NCBI GenBank assembly: GCA_017303935.1
Contig: JAFLBD010000001.1
Coordinates: 434,001 to 498,000, forward strand
Reading direction: 5' to 3'
DNA: 64,000 nucleotides
Source: Armatimonadota bacterium
Lineage (GTDB): Bacteria > Armatimonadota > Fimbriimonadia > Fimbriimonadales > Fimbriimonadaceae
Shown here: positions 44,443 through 53,188 of the stretch, one piece after another
Layout of the letters: each line of letters begins with the position of its first letter
How positions within the stretch are numbered: position 1 is the first letter of the stretch
Program-made: the position numbers and the translations under genes
Notes under the pieces: model-generated
Database searches by the model: none
What the model saw: the letters and a program-made list of their open reading frames with translations, nothing else
Told to the model about the DNA's origin: nothing

Positions 44443-45263
44443 ATTCTGAGGTCACTCTAGTCCGGCGCATCGGATTCAGCAGCGGCCATCGGTACTGGGA
44501 TTCGAAGCTGTCGGTGGAGCAGAATAAGGAGCTCTACGGCAAGTGGGCGAGTCCGTACAATCACGGCCACAACTACGTTTTGGACGTGCGGTGCGCGGGT
44601 TCGGTTGATCCGAATTCCGGCATGGTGGTGAACATCAAGGACATCGACGCCGTGCTCTTACAGAAGGTCAAGTCGAAGTTCGACCAAAAGAGCATCAATG
44701 ACGAGATTCCAGAATTCGCGTCGCGGTCTTCGTGCATCGAAAATCTATTGATTTACATCGCCGATTTGCTTGCGGATTCGATTCCGGTTGGAGCCAGATT
44801 GACCGGACTTAGGCTCGAAGAGATGCCGACTCTTTACGGCGAATGGGACGCCAAAACAAACATGATCACGTTGACAAGAACCTATGAATTTGCCGCATCG
44901 CACCGGCTGGATTCTGCGAGCCTTTCCGCCGCAGAGAATCTCTCGATTTTTGGGAAGTGCAACAACCCGAACGGCCATGGGCACAACTATCTTCTGGAGG
45001 TCACGGTGACCGGCGAGCCCAATACGGCGACGGGAATGATCTGCGATGTGGCGGCACTCGACGAAGTTGTTCATCGGAGCGTTGTTGATCGGTATGACCA
45101 CAAGAATTTGAACTTGGACTTGCCAGAATTCTCGGGCAAGAACCCGACCAGCGAAGTCGTCGCTCAACAGATTTTTGAGACCCTCCAGCTAGTCGTCCCG
45201 GCAGCGCTGGTCCGGGTTCGCCTACACGAAACTGCTCGCAACATGTTTGAGGTGACCGCATGA
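44439..45263 (+). CDS. Tandem 6-pyruvoyl-tetrahydropterin synthase, with degenerate first domain
   Basis: The 274-residue protein carries two PTPS domains. The second (about 142-274) is complete: zinc His155, His180, His182, catalytic Cys174 in FGKCNNPNGHGHNY, and YDHKNLN. Its Cys-x5-His-Gly-His spacing is that of animal-type PTPS, not the Cys-x3 spacing of QueD. The first domain (about 1-135) keeps the zinc triad (His17, His42, His44) but has Trp36 for the catalytic Cys and FDQKSIN where DHK would be, so it is likely a structural partner or ligand-binding pseudoenzyme. GTG 44439 overlaps the permease stop and has GGAGG. Confidence 0.85.
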   Translation: MNSEVTLVRRIGFSSGHRYWDSKLSVEQNKELYGKWASPYNHGHNYVLDVRCAGSVDPNSGMVVNIKDIDAVLLQKVKSKFDQKSINDEIPEFASRSSCIENLLIYIADLLADSIPVGARLTGLRLEEMPTLYGEWDAKTNMITLTRTYEFAASHRLDSASLSAAENLSIFGKCNNPNGHGHNYLLEVTVTGEPNTATGMICDVAALDEVVHRSVVDRYDHKNLNLDLPEFSGKNPTSEVVAQQIFETLQLVVPAALVRVRLHETARNMFEVTA

Positions 45264-45967
45264 ACGTCATCATCACGGGCGCCAGCAGTGGAATCGGGCG
45301 CGAGACTGCCTTGTCGCTCGCGCGCAAAGGACATGCACTCGTTCTTGCCGCTCGGCGCGACAATCTGATCAGCGAACTTGCGATGGAGTGCTTGAAACTG
45401 GGTGCGAAGGCCGCGATTCCCGTTCCGTGCGACGTCACTCAGCCATCCGACATTCAGCGAATTGTAGACGCAATTCCCGGCCTGCCAAACGGCGAAACTT
45501 TGGTGCTCATCAACAACGCCGGGTACGCCAATTTTGAGACCTTTTCCGGTTCACCGATCGAAGCTCAACTCGATCAGATCGAAGTCAATCTGTTTGGGAC
45601 AATGCGCGTGACGAAGGCGATTTTGCCGTTCATGCTCGAAGCCAAAGCGGGAAAAATTATCAATGTCAGTTCGATCGCGAGCACGGTCGAATTTGTCGGC
45701 GGCTCAGGTTACGCTGTTTCCAAAGCCGGCATGTCCAAGTTCGGTCGCATCTTGGCGAAGGAAGTGCGGGACCAAGGAATCGCCGTGACAAACGTCCATC
45801 CAGGTGCTACCGATACCGAAATTTGGGACCATGTGGGCGGCGGGCCAGATCCCGGAAAAATGATGCCAGCTTCGGCGATCGCTGATGCCTTGGTTTGGGT
45901 CACCGAGCTACCGTTTGATCGAACGGTAGAAGAAATCACCCTCATGCCGCCGCTTGGGTTTGTCTAA
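45260..45967 (+). CDS. Short-chain dehydrogenase/reductase (candidate sepiapterin reductase-like)
   Basis: The 235-residue SDR has TGASSGIGRE at the start, NNAG, and the YxxxK pair GYAVSKAG with Ser in NVSSIAS. It binds NAD(P)H and reduces a carbonyl. Its ATG overlaps the PTPS stop (ATGA); together they could make the last two steps of tetrahydrobiopterin-like synthesis, but a role on another substrate cannot be excluded. Confidence 0.85.
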   Translation: MNVIITGASSGIGRETALSLARKGHALVLAARRDNLISELAMECLKLGAKAAIPVPCDVTQPSDIQRIVDAIPGLPNGETLVLINNAGYANFETFSGSPIEAQLDQIEVNLFGTMRVTKAILPFMLEAKAGKIINVSSIASTVEFVGGSGYAVSKAGMSKFGRILAKEVRDQGIAVTNVHPGATDTEIWDHVGGGPDPGKMMPASAIADALVWVTELPFDRTVEEITLMPPLGFV

Positions 45968-45971
45968 CCGG

Positions 45972-45977
45972 TACAAT
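45972..45977 (+). promoter_or_regulatory. Probable -10 box of mfd
   Basis: TACAAT ten bases before the mfd ATG, with no Shine-Dalgarno between, as in many other genes here. Confidence 0.45.
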
Positions 45978-45987
45978 CGGAGTTCGC

Positions 45988-48900
45988 ATGCGCATCAGCC
46001 AGTGGGTTGATCAGGTCGCGGCGTTGCCGCGCATCCAGAAGGTTCTGACCACCCCCGGGAACACCCAGGTGTGGCGCGATCTAGCGTCTGACGCACGCCC
46101 AATCCTCACTGCGGCACTCTATCGCCAGAACCCGCGCAAGCTCCTCATCGTCACCAGTTCGCACGAAAAAGCTCTCGCTTGGGAAGCAAAATTGGTGCTA
46201 TGCGGAATCTCCGAAGACAAGATTCGGCAGATGCCCAGCGGCATTTCTGCGCTGTTCGAGGATGCTGCTCCAGAATCCGTCGCGGTGAGCGATCGAATTG
46301 GTGCACTTCGAGATCTGATTGATCCTGAGCCGTCGATCATCATCACCACTCCGGCCGCTGCGCTCGAGCGAACATTGCCAAAGGAAATTTTGGAATCTGC
46401 GTTTTTACAGATTCGCGCCGGGATGACTTTGGACCCGAACGAGCTTTTGAGGACGATTCTGAGATTCGGTTACGAAGCCGCGGAGCCCGTGCGGTTGCCT
46501 GGACAATACAGCCAGCGCGGCGGGATTGTGGATGTGTATCCGATGGGGCACGAGAAGCCTGTCCGCATCGAGTTCTTTGACGATCTGATCGAGTCGTTGC
46601 GGATTTTTGATGCCGGTTCTCAGCGTTCGATCCAAAAAATCGATTCGCTGGAGTTTGCGCCCAGCCGCGAAGTGCTGTACCCAAGCGAATCCGACCTGCC
46701 GGCGCTTATCGAAATCCTAGAAAGGACGCTTGAGCAAGAAGCCGCGGCACTGCCAGAAGGGCCAGCCGGACACCTAACAGAGATTGTCAAAGCTGACCTG
46801 AGAGCGTTGACGAACCGGGTTTTCTTTGATCGCCTGGAAGTCTATCGGCCGTTCTTGAATGCAGATTCAGAGTGCGCAGTGGACCTTCTGCCCGAGGATG
46901 GATTGCTCATTCTCGACGATCCATTCGAACTGGAGCCGATCGTGGCGCGGGCCGAAGAGGACCTGCAAGAAGCTCTTAGCCAACGCGCGAGCCGAGGCGA
47001 ACTGCTCAAGACCAGTGCGTTCGACTTCATGAAACCGGTCGAACAGTTTGCCGAGGTCCCGCTCGTCGCGATGTGCTCGCTCGACTCGCTCCCCAGTTGG
47101 CTCCGAGCAGACGTCGATCAGCAAGTCGAAGCGCTCAGCACCGTTCCATATCGGGGGCAAGCGGCGTACCTGGTCCAGAGCATCCAAAACTGGATTGAAG
47201 CAGGATTTTCCGTTGCCGTAGCTAGCGACCAGCCGACCCGAGCCAAGGCGATGCTTTCGCAAGTCGAGCTCTATCCGACTGAATCCGAAGAAGCGAAAGT
47301 CGCGCCAGGATTGCTTCTTGTGACCGGCAATGTGGCTGGCGGATTCCTCCTTCCGCAGGAGAAGCTCGTCTTGCTCTCGGACCAAGAGCTGTTCGGAGTT
47401 GGGCGGCTCAAACTGCCTCAGCGAAAGTTCAACGAAGGTGTGCCGATCACTACGGTACTCGACCTGAAAGATGGCGACTTCGTTGTACACATCAATTTTG
47501 GAATCGGCATTTATCGTGGACTCGTGCGCCGGACAGTGGCGGGGGTCGAAAAGGAATATCTGTTCATTGAGTATCTTGCCCCGGACAAGCTGTATGTGCC
47601 TGCTGATCAGCTCGACCGGGTTCAAAAGTACCAAAATCCGGGCGATCACAACCCGAAACTGAACCGATTGACTGGCGGTGAATGGCAAAAAACAGTGACG
47701 AAAGCGAGGGAGGAAGCGCGCGAATTTGCTCGCGATCTCACCAAGCTTTATGCACAAAGGAAGACGGTACAACGCAGCCCTTTTGGACCGGACAGTCCGT
47801 GGCAGGCCGAGATGGAGGCGACGTTCCCCTACGTGGAAACGAACAGCCAGATGGAAGCGATTCGGGCAGTAAAACGTGACCTGAACACGGATTTCCCGAT
47901 GGATCGCCTGGTGTGCGGCGATGTCGGATTTGGCAAGACTGAGGTTGCAATCCGCGGCGCCTTCAAGGTCGCTCAGGCTGGGCGTCAAGTTGCTGTTCTC
48001 TGTCCGACGACGATCCTAAGCGAGCAGCATTTTAGGAATTTCCAAGAACGCCTGGCACCATTTCCGCTCAAGCTAGAACTGCTCAATCGATTCCGAACCG
48101 GTAGCGAGCGAAAAGAGATATTGCGCCGGCTGCATGAAGGCGACATTGACATCATTCTCGGAACTCACGCTTTGCTGAGCGAGGAGATGAAATTCAAGGA
48201 TCTGGGGCTCGTCATCATCGACGAAGAACAGAAATTTGGTGTGAAGCAGAAGGAGCAGCTCAAGCAGCTTCGCGTCAATGTCGATGTGCTAACTTTGAGC
48301 GCTACCCCGATCCCGAGAACCTTGAGCATGGCCCTCATGGACATCCGCGAGATGTCGTTGATCACCGATCCTCCTCCGGGAAGGCTGCCGATCCGAACGT
48401 TTGTTCGGCCTTACAGCAGGGAAGTCGTGCGCGAAGCGATCTTGCGGGAGTTGGCCAGAGGCGGGCAAGTCTATTACGTTTTCAATCGGGTTCAGGGAAT
48501 CTATCACGTTGCCGAGCAGATTCAAAAACTGGTGCCGAACGCGAAGATTGCGGTTGGGCATGGCCAGATGAGCGAGAAAGAGTTGGAGCCGGTAATGATC
48601 GGATTCATCAAGGGCGAATTCGATATCTTGATTTCAACGACGATCGTCGAATCTGGCCTGGACATTCCAAACGCGAACACTTTGGTCGTTGAGAACGCCG
48701 ATTTCATGGGGCTCGCACAGCTTTACCAATTGCGCGGGCGAGTGGGACGAAGCGACCGCCAAGCCTATGCATACCTGCTGCACCAAGGCAACAAGTCATT
48801 GACGGAGAATGCGGTTGGCCGGCTGCAAGCGCTGCAAGAATTCTCCAGCCTAGGAAGCGGCTACAGTTTGGCGTATCGCGACTTGCAGATTCGGGGTGCT

Positions 48901-49515
48901 GGCGACATGCTCGGCGCAAAACAACATGGCGCGATGGCGAACGTCGGATATGAGCTTTTCACTCAGTTGATTTCGGAGGAAATTAAGTTCCTCAAAGCGC
49001 ATGCCGATGGCGAACCTGTCGCCAGATACGATGATCCGCTGGAGGGGTTGGAGCCTCTGCCTAGCCTGGACTTGCCAACCAAGGCCTATATTCCTGAATC
49101 GTACATCGAAGACCAGGCGCAGCGGCTGTATATCTACAAGTCGATGATGTCTAGCCGGTCCCGGGAAGAGCTTGCCGCCGTCGAGGCAAACATCGCCGAT
49201 CGGTATGGAAAGCTGCCCGACGAGGTGAAACGAGCGCTCTGGATCATGCGGCTACGCCTAGTAGCAAGGGAACTCAAGATCGAGAAAATGGATGGGCAGG
49301 GCGGACGCATCGCCATCCAGTTCAAGCCGTCTGTTGAGTACAACCCTCGGGTTTGGGTGTTGCTACAGAAGAAATACAGGGACTGCTATTACAGCCGCGG
49401 AGTCCTAACGTGGCCGTTTACCGGTGGCCCGCTGGCAGCGGCAGAGCGGGCGATTGAATCGTACAAAGAAGCTGTTCATGAGGTTGAAGAACAACTCGCC
49501 AGTTTAGGGTTGTAA
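45988..49515 (+). CDS. mfd: Transcription-repair coupling factor
   Basis: The 1175-residue protein releases stalled RNA polymerase and recruits UvrABC. The N-terminal UvrB-homology part reads [19 protein letters not shown], the RNA polymerase-interacting domain follows ([15 protein letters not shown]), and the SF2 translocase has the P-loop GDVGFGKTE with DEEQ in IIDEEQKFG and SATPIPRTL. The C-terminal helical segment ([20 protein letters not shown]) resembles TRCF_D7. Full length; no signs of truncation. Confidence 0.96.
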   Translation: MRISQWVDQVAALPRIQKVLTTPGNTQVWRDLASDARPILTAALYRQNPRKLLIVTSSHEKALAWEAKLVLCGISEDKIRQMPSGISALFEDAAPESVAVSDRIGALRDLIDPEPSIIITTPAAALERTLPKEILESAFLQIRAGMTLDPNELLRTILRFGYEAAEPVRLPGQYSQRGGIVDVYPMGHEKPVRIEFFDDLIESLRIFDAGSQRSIQKIDSLEFAPSREVLYPSESDLPALIEILERTLEQEAAALPEGPAGHLTEIVKADLRALTNRVFFDRLEVYRPFLNADSECAVDLLPEDGLLILDDPFELEPIVARAEEDLQEALSQRASRGELLKTSAFDFMKPVEQFAEVPLVAMCSLDSLPSWLRADVDQQVEALSTVPYRGQAAYLVQSIQNWIEAGFSVAVASDQPTRAKAMLSQVELYPTESEEAKVAPGLLLVTGNVAGGFLLPQEKLVLLSDQELFGVGRLKLPQRKFNEGVPITTVLDLKDGDFVVHINFGIGIYRGLVRRTVAGVEKEYLFIEYLAPDKLYVPADQLDRVQKYQNPGDHNPKLNRLTGGEWQKTVTKAREEAREFARDLTKLYAQRKTVQRSPFGPDSPWQAEMEATFPYVETNSQMEAIRAVKRDLNTDFPMDRLVCGDVGFGKTEVAIRGAFKVAQAGRQVAVLCPTTILSEQHFRNFQERLAPFPLKLELLNRFRTGSERKEILRRLHEGDIDIILGTHALLSEEMKFKDLGLVIIDEEQKFGVKQKEQLKQLRVNVDVLTLSATPIPRTLSMALMDIREMSLITDPPPGRLPIRTFVRPYSREVVREAILRELARGGQVYYVFNRVQGIYHVAEQIQKLVPNAKIAVGHGQMSEKELEPVMIGFIKGEFDILISTTIVESGLDIPNANTLVVENADFMGLAQLYQLRGRVGRSDRQAYAYLLHQGNKSLTENAVGRLQALQEFSSLGSGYSLAYRDLQIRGAGDMLGAKQHGAMANVGYELFTQLISEEIKFLKAHADGEPVARYDDPLEGLEPLPSLDLPTKAYIPESYIEDQAQRLYIYKSMMSSRSREELAAVEANIADRYGKLPDEVKRALWIMRLRLVARELKIEKMDGQGGRIAIQFKPSVEYNPRVWVLLQKKYRDCYYSRGVLTWPFTGGPLAAAERAIESYKEAVHEVEEQLASLGL

Positions 49516-49565
49516 GCACCCGTAAATTTGCTGGAATCCAGGTTCGTCTGAAATGTCCCGTACTA

Positions 49566-49583
49566 AATACGTGCATACGTATT
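49566..49583. promoter_or_regulatory. Palindromic operator-like site before the PEP-CTERM gene
   Basis: The inverted repeat AATACGT-GCAT-ACGTATT covers the -35 region of a promoter whose -10 is TATATT (49596-49601). A transcription factor binding there would control the gene, but the factor is unknown. Confidence 0.4.
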
Positions 49584-49595
49584 CACAACCTATGA

Positions 49596-49663
49596 TATAT
49601 TAAACTCGGACTGTAGAAGGTGTTACCTACAAGTAGGTTTGGGGCATGACTAAATCGTGCCCC
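49596..49663 (+). promoter_or_regulatory. Promoter and hairpin-rich 5' leader of the PEP-CTERM gene
   Basis: TATATT at 49596-49601 is followed, inside the likely 130-base leader, by a small hairpin (acctac..gtaggt, 49625-49638) and a nine-pair stem-loop (ggggcatga with tcgtgcccc, 49641-49663). It is not a riboswitch class I recognise. Confidence 0.4.
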
Positions 49664-49733
49664 ATAAACACCCGATAACAGTGGTACTCGTCAGCATTTT
49701 GTCGAGTTCTGAAAGAAAAGGGGATTACTACTC

Positions 49734-50510
49734 ATGAAAAATCTAGTTGCTTTGGCGTTGTTGGCCTGCGGCGTAGTCGCAGCAAACGCGCAAGTATTGA
49801 CATTGACGGACGGAGATACGTTCAATGCTGATTCTTCAGTCAACGTGAACAACGATTCGACCGCTGCTGAGTATTCGGCATCGTACGCGAACGGTTCGGG
49901 TTCTGGATTCGGCGGAACGTTGGGTGGCGCAACCATTCGAATGGAAGCTACCGCGAACAACATGTACTTCGGATTCAATCCAAACGGCGGAATCTTCAAC
50001 AACATCGTTGTTTTGATCGACTCTAAGGCTGGCGGATTCACCGACGCGACCATGAACGACACTTCCGACGGTGGCCGAGCTGCAATTACTCGACCAATCG
50101 CAAACGGATTGTTGACCGGTCCTTCGGGCTTTGCTGCCGACTATGCGATCGTTTTCGGTTCGTTCGGTTCGGTCTCGTTCGAACTCACCGGCGGCTCGTT
50201 GAACTTCTTGACCTTCAAGGATACAGCTGGTTCAGTTGCCAACAACCGAGAGCTTTCGATCTCGCGAAGCACAATGGGCTTGACCTCAGCCAACTTCGGA
50301 TTTAACTGGGTTGCATACATGACTTCCGATACGGGCTACATGTCTGACGAAGTGATGCCTGGTCCTGCGATCGCTGGTGGAAATCCAGGATTCGACAACA
50401 GCGTTACGATCTCGAACTTCAACCGATTCGAGGCAGTTCCAGAACCAGCATCGATGACTGCTCTGGCACTCGGCGTTGCTGCTTTGGCTCGACGCCGACG
50501 CAAGGCATAA
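49734..50510 (+). CDS. PEP-CTERM secreted protein
   Basis: The 258-residue protein has a signal peptide (MKNLVALALLACGVVAANAQ), a beta-rich body and the sorting tail AVPEPASMTALALGVAALARRRRKA. The tail is normally cut by an exosortase, releasing the protein to the surface or matrix; no exosortase gene is in the window. The body is rich in Asn, Gly, Ser and Asp; its function is unknown. AGGGGA lies upstream of the ATG. Confidence 0.8.
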   Translation: MKNLVALALLACGVVAANAQVLTLTDGDTFNADSSVNVNNDSTAAEYSASYANGSGSGFGGTLGGATIRMEATANNMYFGFNPNGGIFNNIVVLIDSKAGGFTDATMNDTSDGGRAAITRPIANGLLTGPSGFAADYAIVFGSFGSVSFELTGGSLNFLTFKDTAGSVANNRELSISRSTMGLTSANFGFNWVAYMTSDTGYMSDEVMPGPAIAGGNPGFDNSVTISNFNRFEAVPEPASMTALALGVAALARRRRKA

Positions 50511-50531
50511 GCCTAGTTAGAGAAATCTACT

Positions 50532-50572
50532 CAATCGACACCCCGCGAATGTGCGGGGTGTCGATTGTTTTT
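50532..50572 (+). terminator. Intrinsic terminator of the PEP-CTERM gene
   Basis: A 15-bp stem (caatcgacaccccgc with gcggggtgtcgattg) with a six-base loop and TTTTTA tail. Confidence 0.93.
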
Positions 50573-50623
50573 AGGCCTAGTCCGATTCAAATCTGACATT
50601 CGATACGTCAGAATTGATAGAGA

Positions 50624-50902
50624 ATGTCCGATCAGCCTTCTTCAAACGATCCGATTGATGTGCGGACCGTGCTCGCGGTTTCCATGGATCAGTTCGCCGC
50701 GCTTGCTTGGCAGAGAATGGGCATGCAATCCGATACGTTCACCGGTAAGATTCACAAAGACATCGCGCAAGCAAAGCTCGCCATTGAGGCGTGTTCGCGA
50801 TTATCCGAATTGATCGAGGCGGAACTGGACGAATCCGATCGAAGACAGGTACAGAATCTGATTCGAGATTTGAAAGTGAATTTTGTGGAGCAGAGCAAAT
50901 GA
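50624..50902 (+). CDS. DUF1844-family protein
   Basis: The 92-residue protein fits the DUF1844 pattern: DVRTVLAVSMDQFAALAWQRMG near the start, then IAQAKLAIEACSRLSELI and RRQVQNLIRDLKVNFVEQ. It is probably all-helical and cytoplasmic; the function is unknown. It is co-translated with the next gene (ATGA overlap). Confidence 0.75.
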   Translation: MSDQPSSNDPIDVRTVLAVSMDQFAALAWQRMGMQSDTFTGKIHKDIAQAKLAIEACSRLSELIEAELDESDRRQVQNLIRDLKVNFVEQSK

Positions 50903-51423
50903 GCGAACAAAATACGATCAACACCACTCCAGTTTCCGCTGGCAAGCCATTGATGTGGGCAAGCAATCTGCCTCACCGGTTTCAAATCGCTTATCTCAAT
51001 TGGACAAAGTCACGAACGGAATCCAAATCTCAGGACCAACAATTGACCATTCGTGACCGACAGGCTGAACTGATCGAATTCTATAGTCGTTTTGAGACTC
51101 TGGTTGAGCTCCTTTGCGACTCGGCCCAATACGGCCCAGAACCACGGATGGAAGCCAAGTATGCCGAGCTCCGACAGTGGATGCAGCGCAACTATTCGGA
51201 AATTCGGCCCTACGTTGTGGCCTATCTGGAAGTCGATCTCGACGACTCTAACGGTCAGCTCGATCAATACGGCGCCGCTCCAGATGCTTTCGAATCCCTA
51301 TTCGGTGCAAACACTTTGGATGAGTTGTTGCGTGGCGATGGTGGGACATTGATCGGTCGAATCATGCGCACACGCGAGGCTGTCAATCGGTACGCTGAGC
51401 ATCTGCGACGGCTCGCGGCATAA
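50899..51423 (+). CDS. Hypothetical helical protein downstream of DUF1844
   Basis: The 174-residue protein has long amphipathic helices (RAELIEFYSRFETLVELLCD style, MEAKYAELRQWMQRNYSEIRPY) and no recognised domain. ATG overlaps the DUF1844 stop codon, so the two proteins may act together. Its TAA stop is part of the TAAACT -10 box of the following gene. Confidence 0.6.
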   Translation: MSEQNTINTTPVSAGKPLMWASNLPHRFQIAYLNWTKSRTESKSQDQQLTIRDRQAELIEFYSRFETLVELLCDSAQYGPEPRMEAKYAELRQWMQRNYSEIRPYVVAYLEVDLDDSNGQLDQYGAAPDAFESLFGANTLDELLRGDGGTLIGRIMRTREAVNRYAEHLRRLAA

Positions 51424-51432
51424 ACTAACGCT

Positions 51433-52374
51433 GTGATCGGCCGCGTTGAGCATCTAGACTTTTCGGTTCTGCACGAGTTCTATCTCCGCACTGTGCCGGA
51501 ACGGTACCACGTGCGCCAATCCTTGTTAGAGTCGCATTTTCAGCGAACTCCCCTCTTGAATCTGGACGCGAGCCGATGGGCGACCTTTACTCACCAGCTC
51601 GTCGGGGCGGCGCTCATCAAGTTTTCGGCATCCCGCTTATACCCCGGGCCTGAACCGCTGCAAGCGCATTTGGGACTCCTCGTGTTCAAGGATTACGCGG
51701 CTGCTCAGGAACTTTGGGATGCCGTTGAGCCAGTACTTCGCGCTTCTGGAATACAGAAAGTCATTTTTGGTCAAGAGAACTTGCACCTCTTTCCCGGCGC
51801 ACCCAAAGATTGGCCAGAACTCGGTCATGCGCTTGAAAAACTGGGATTTGCGCCGGCAGAAGCCGAGCAGTTTGATCTTGAACGTGATCTCGCGGACTAT
51901 GTTCTGCCCGAGTCGTGTGCGCTAAGCGAGGGAATCGTTGTCCGGCCATGCGCCGCTGACGATCTGACCGAGCTCACCCGGTTTTTTGATGAAGAGTTCC
52001 CAGGCCGGTGGAAGTACGACTCTTTGCAAAAGTGGCAGATCGAAGGTCCGCAAACCATCATGGGGCTGTTCGAAAACGGTCGATGTGAAGGTTTCGCCTT
52101 GATCCAAAGCGACGGGTGCCAGCTCCCGATTGGCGGTGCCGTTTGGAATCAGGATCTCGGAGCGAATTGGGGCTCGCTCGGCCCGATTGGAGTGAGCAAG
52201 GGAGTTCGGGGGCGAGGACTTGGCGACGCGCTCCTTGCGCATAGTTTGGTTGAACTCAAAACCCGTGGCGCCCGTAAGACTATTATCGACTGGACCACGC
52301 TCGGCGATTTTTACGGACGGCATGGCTTCGAGATTTCGAGAAGATACACCACTTATACCAAGGACCTTACATGA
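51433..52374 (+). CDS. Protein with two GNAT acetyltransferase domains
   Basis: The 313-residue protein has a weak N-terminal GNAT-like half and a clear C-terminal GNAT domain: GPIGVSKGVRGRGLGDALLAHSLVELKTRGARK is the acetyl-CoA loop, followed by DFYGRHGFEISRRY. Two-domain GNATs include enzymes of peptidoglycan or mycothiol type; the substrate cannot be told. TAAACT at 51421-51426 lies six bases before GTG. Confidence 0.8.
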   Translation: MIGRVEHLDFSVLHEFYLRTVPERYHVRQSLLESHFQRTPLLNLDASRWATFTHQLVGAALIKFSASRLYPGPEPLQAHLGLLVFKDYAAAQELWDAVEPVLRASGIQKVIFGQENLHLFPGAPKDWPELGHALEKLGFAPAEAEQFDLERDLADYVLPESCALSEGIVVRPCAADDLTELTRFFDEEFPGRWKYDSLQKWQIEGPQTIMGLFENGRCEGFALIQSDGCQLPIGGAVWNQDLGANWGSLGPIGVSKGVRGRGLGDALLAHSLVELKTRGARKTIIDWTTLGDFYGRHGFEISRRYTTYTKDLT

Positions 52375-52805
52375 GTTTTGAGCAACTAAATTTGAAGTCG
52401 GAAGATGAAGTCGAGGCGATTTTGTCGTTGGCAATTCGCAAGAGCAGCGACGAGATCGACTTGAAATCTCGGCTCATGGAGACGGCCAGAGAACTTGGAA
52501 TTTCGGAAGAGGCAGTCATGCAAGCCGCCAAGGAGTACTCCTCAAAGAGGGCGGTCACCAACGATCTGGCCGAATATCAGGAGTACCGAAAGCGGGGTTT
52601 CATCCAGCATTTGGTGCCATACGTCGTGGTAAACGCATTTCTGATCTTCATGGCGCGCGGCGATACTTGGTGGATTTATCCGTTGCTTGGATGGGGGATC
52701 GGGTTGGCGATCCATTTCGGAAACACCTTCTTCACAAAGCCGTCGGTGACGGATGACGAATTCCTCACTTGGCGAATGAAACGCCGAGCCTTAGAAAACG
52801 ATTGA
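52371..52805 (+). CDS. 2TM-domain protein
   Basis: The 144-residue protein has a helical N-terminal half (ILSLAIRKSSDEIDLKSRLMETARELGISEEAV, a short helix-turn-helix-like repeat) and two membrane helices (FIQHLVPYVVVNAFLIFMA, WWIYPLLGWGIGLAIHFG), the layout of the 2TM domain family. ATG overlaps the GNAT stop codon. Confidence 0.65.
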   Translation: MSFEQLNLKSEDEVEAILSLAIRKSSDEIDLKSRLMETARELGISEEAVMQAAKEYSSKRAVTNDLAEYQEYRKRGFIQHLVPYVVVNAFLIFMARGDTWWIYPLLGWGIGLAIHFGNTFFTKPSVTDDEFLTWRMKRRALEND

Positions 52806-52809
52806 CCGG

Positions 52810-53178
52810 TTACATCCGGGGCTTTTGTTCGACCATTCTGCCGTTCGGATTTGGAGTATCGACACCTTTCGGTCGCACCTGAACGTTGGCTTTCGGATCG
52901 ATGCTGTTCATGAGAATCACGAAGATCATCCACGTACCGATCATCATGGCGGCAGCGACGAGGAACGCCTTCGGTCCAGACATCTTTTGGGGATAAAGGT
53001 ACTGCTGGCGGAAACGTTCTTCATCTCCGCGCTCTCGCTCCATCAGCGCAATGACCTGCTCGACGGGCACTTGTAGCTTCTTTGCGGCTTCGTCCGCGCT
53101 CATCTCTCGCTCGGCCGGTTCAGCGCTCAACTGAAGTTTCGCGGCGACCATATCGAATTCAGCAGGGGTCAGAACCAT
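52810..53178 (-). CDS. Single-pass membrane protein of unknown function
   Basis: The 122-residue protein has a helical N-terminal half (MSADEAAKKLQVPVEQVIALMERERGDEERF) and one membrane segment (AFLVAAAMMIGTWMIFVILM). It lies ten bases after the GH15 gene on the same strand, so it may be in that operon. No family is recognised. Confidence 0.6.
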   Translation of the reverse strand: MVLTPAEFDMVAAKLQLSAEPAEREMSADEAAKKLQVPVEQVIALMERERGDEERFRQQYLYPQKMSGPKAFLVAAAMMIGTWMIFVILMNSIDPKANVQVRPKGVDTPNPNGRMVEQKPRM

Positions 53179-53188
53179 GATCTTGCCT

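Noticed and set aside
44439-45263. Call as QueD of queuosine synthesis
   Set aside because: The Cys-x5-His-Gly-His spacing matches PTPS rather than QueD, and no other queuosine genes are near.
46867-47988. A 373-residue open frame opposite mfd
   Set aside because: It lies wholly inside mfd, which is certain, and has no recognisable motif.
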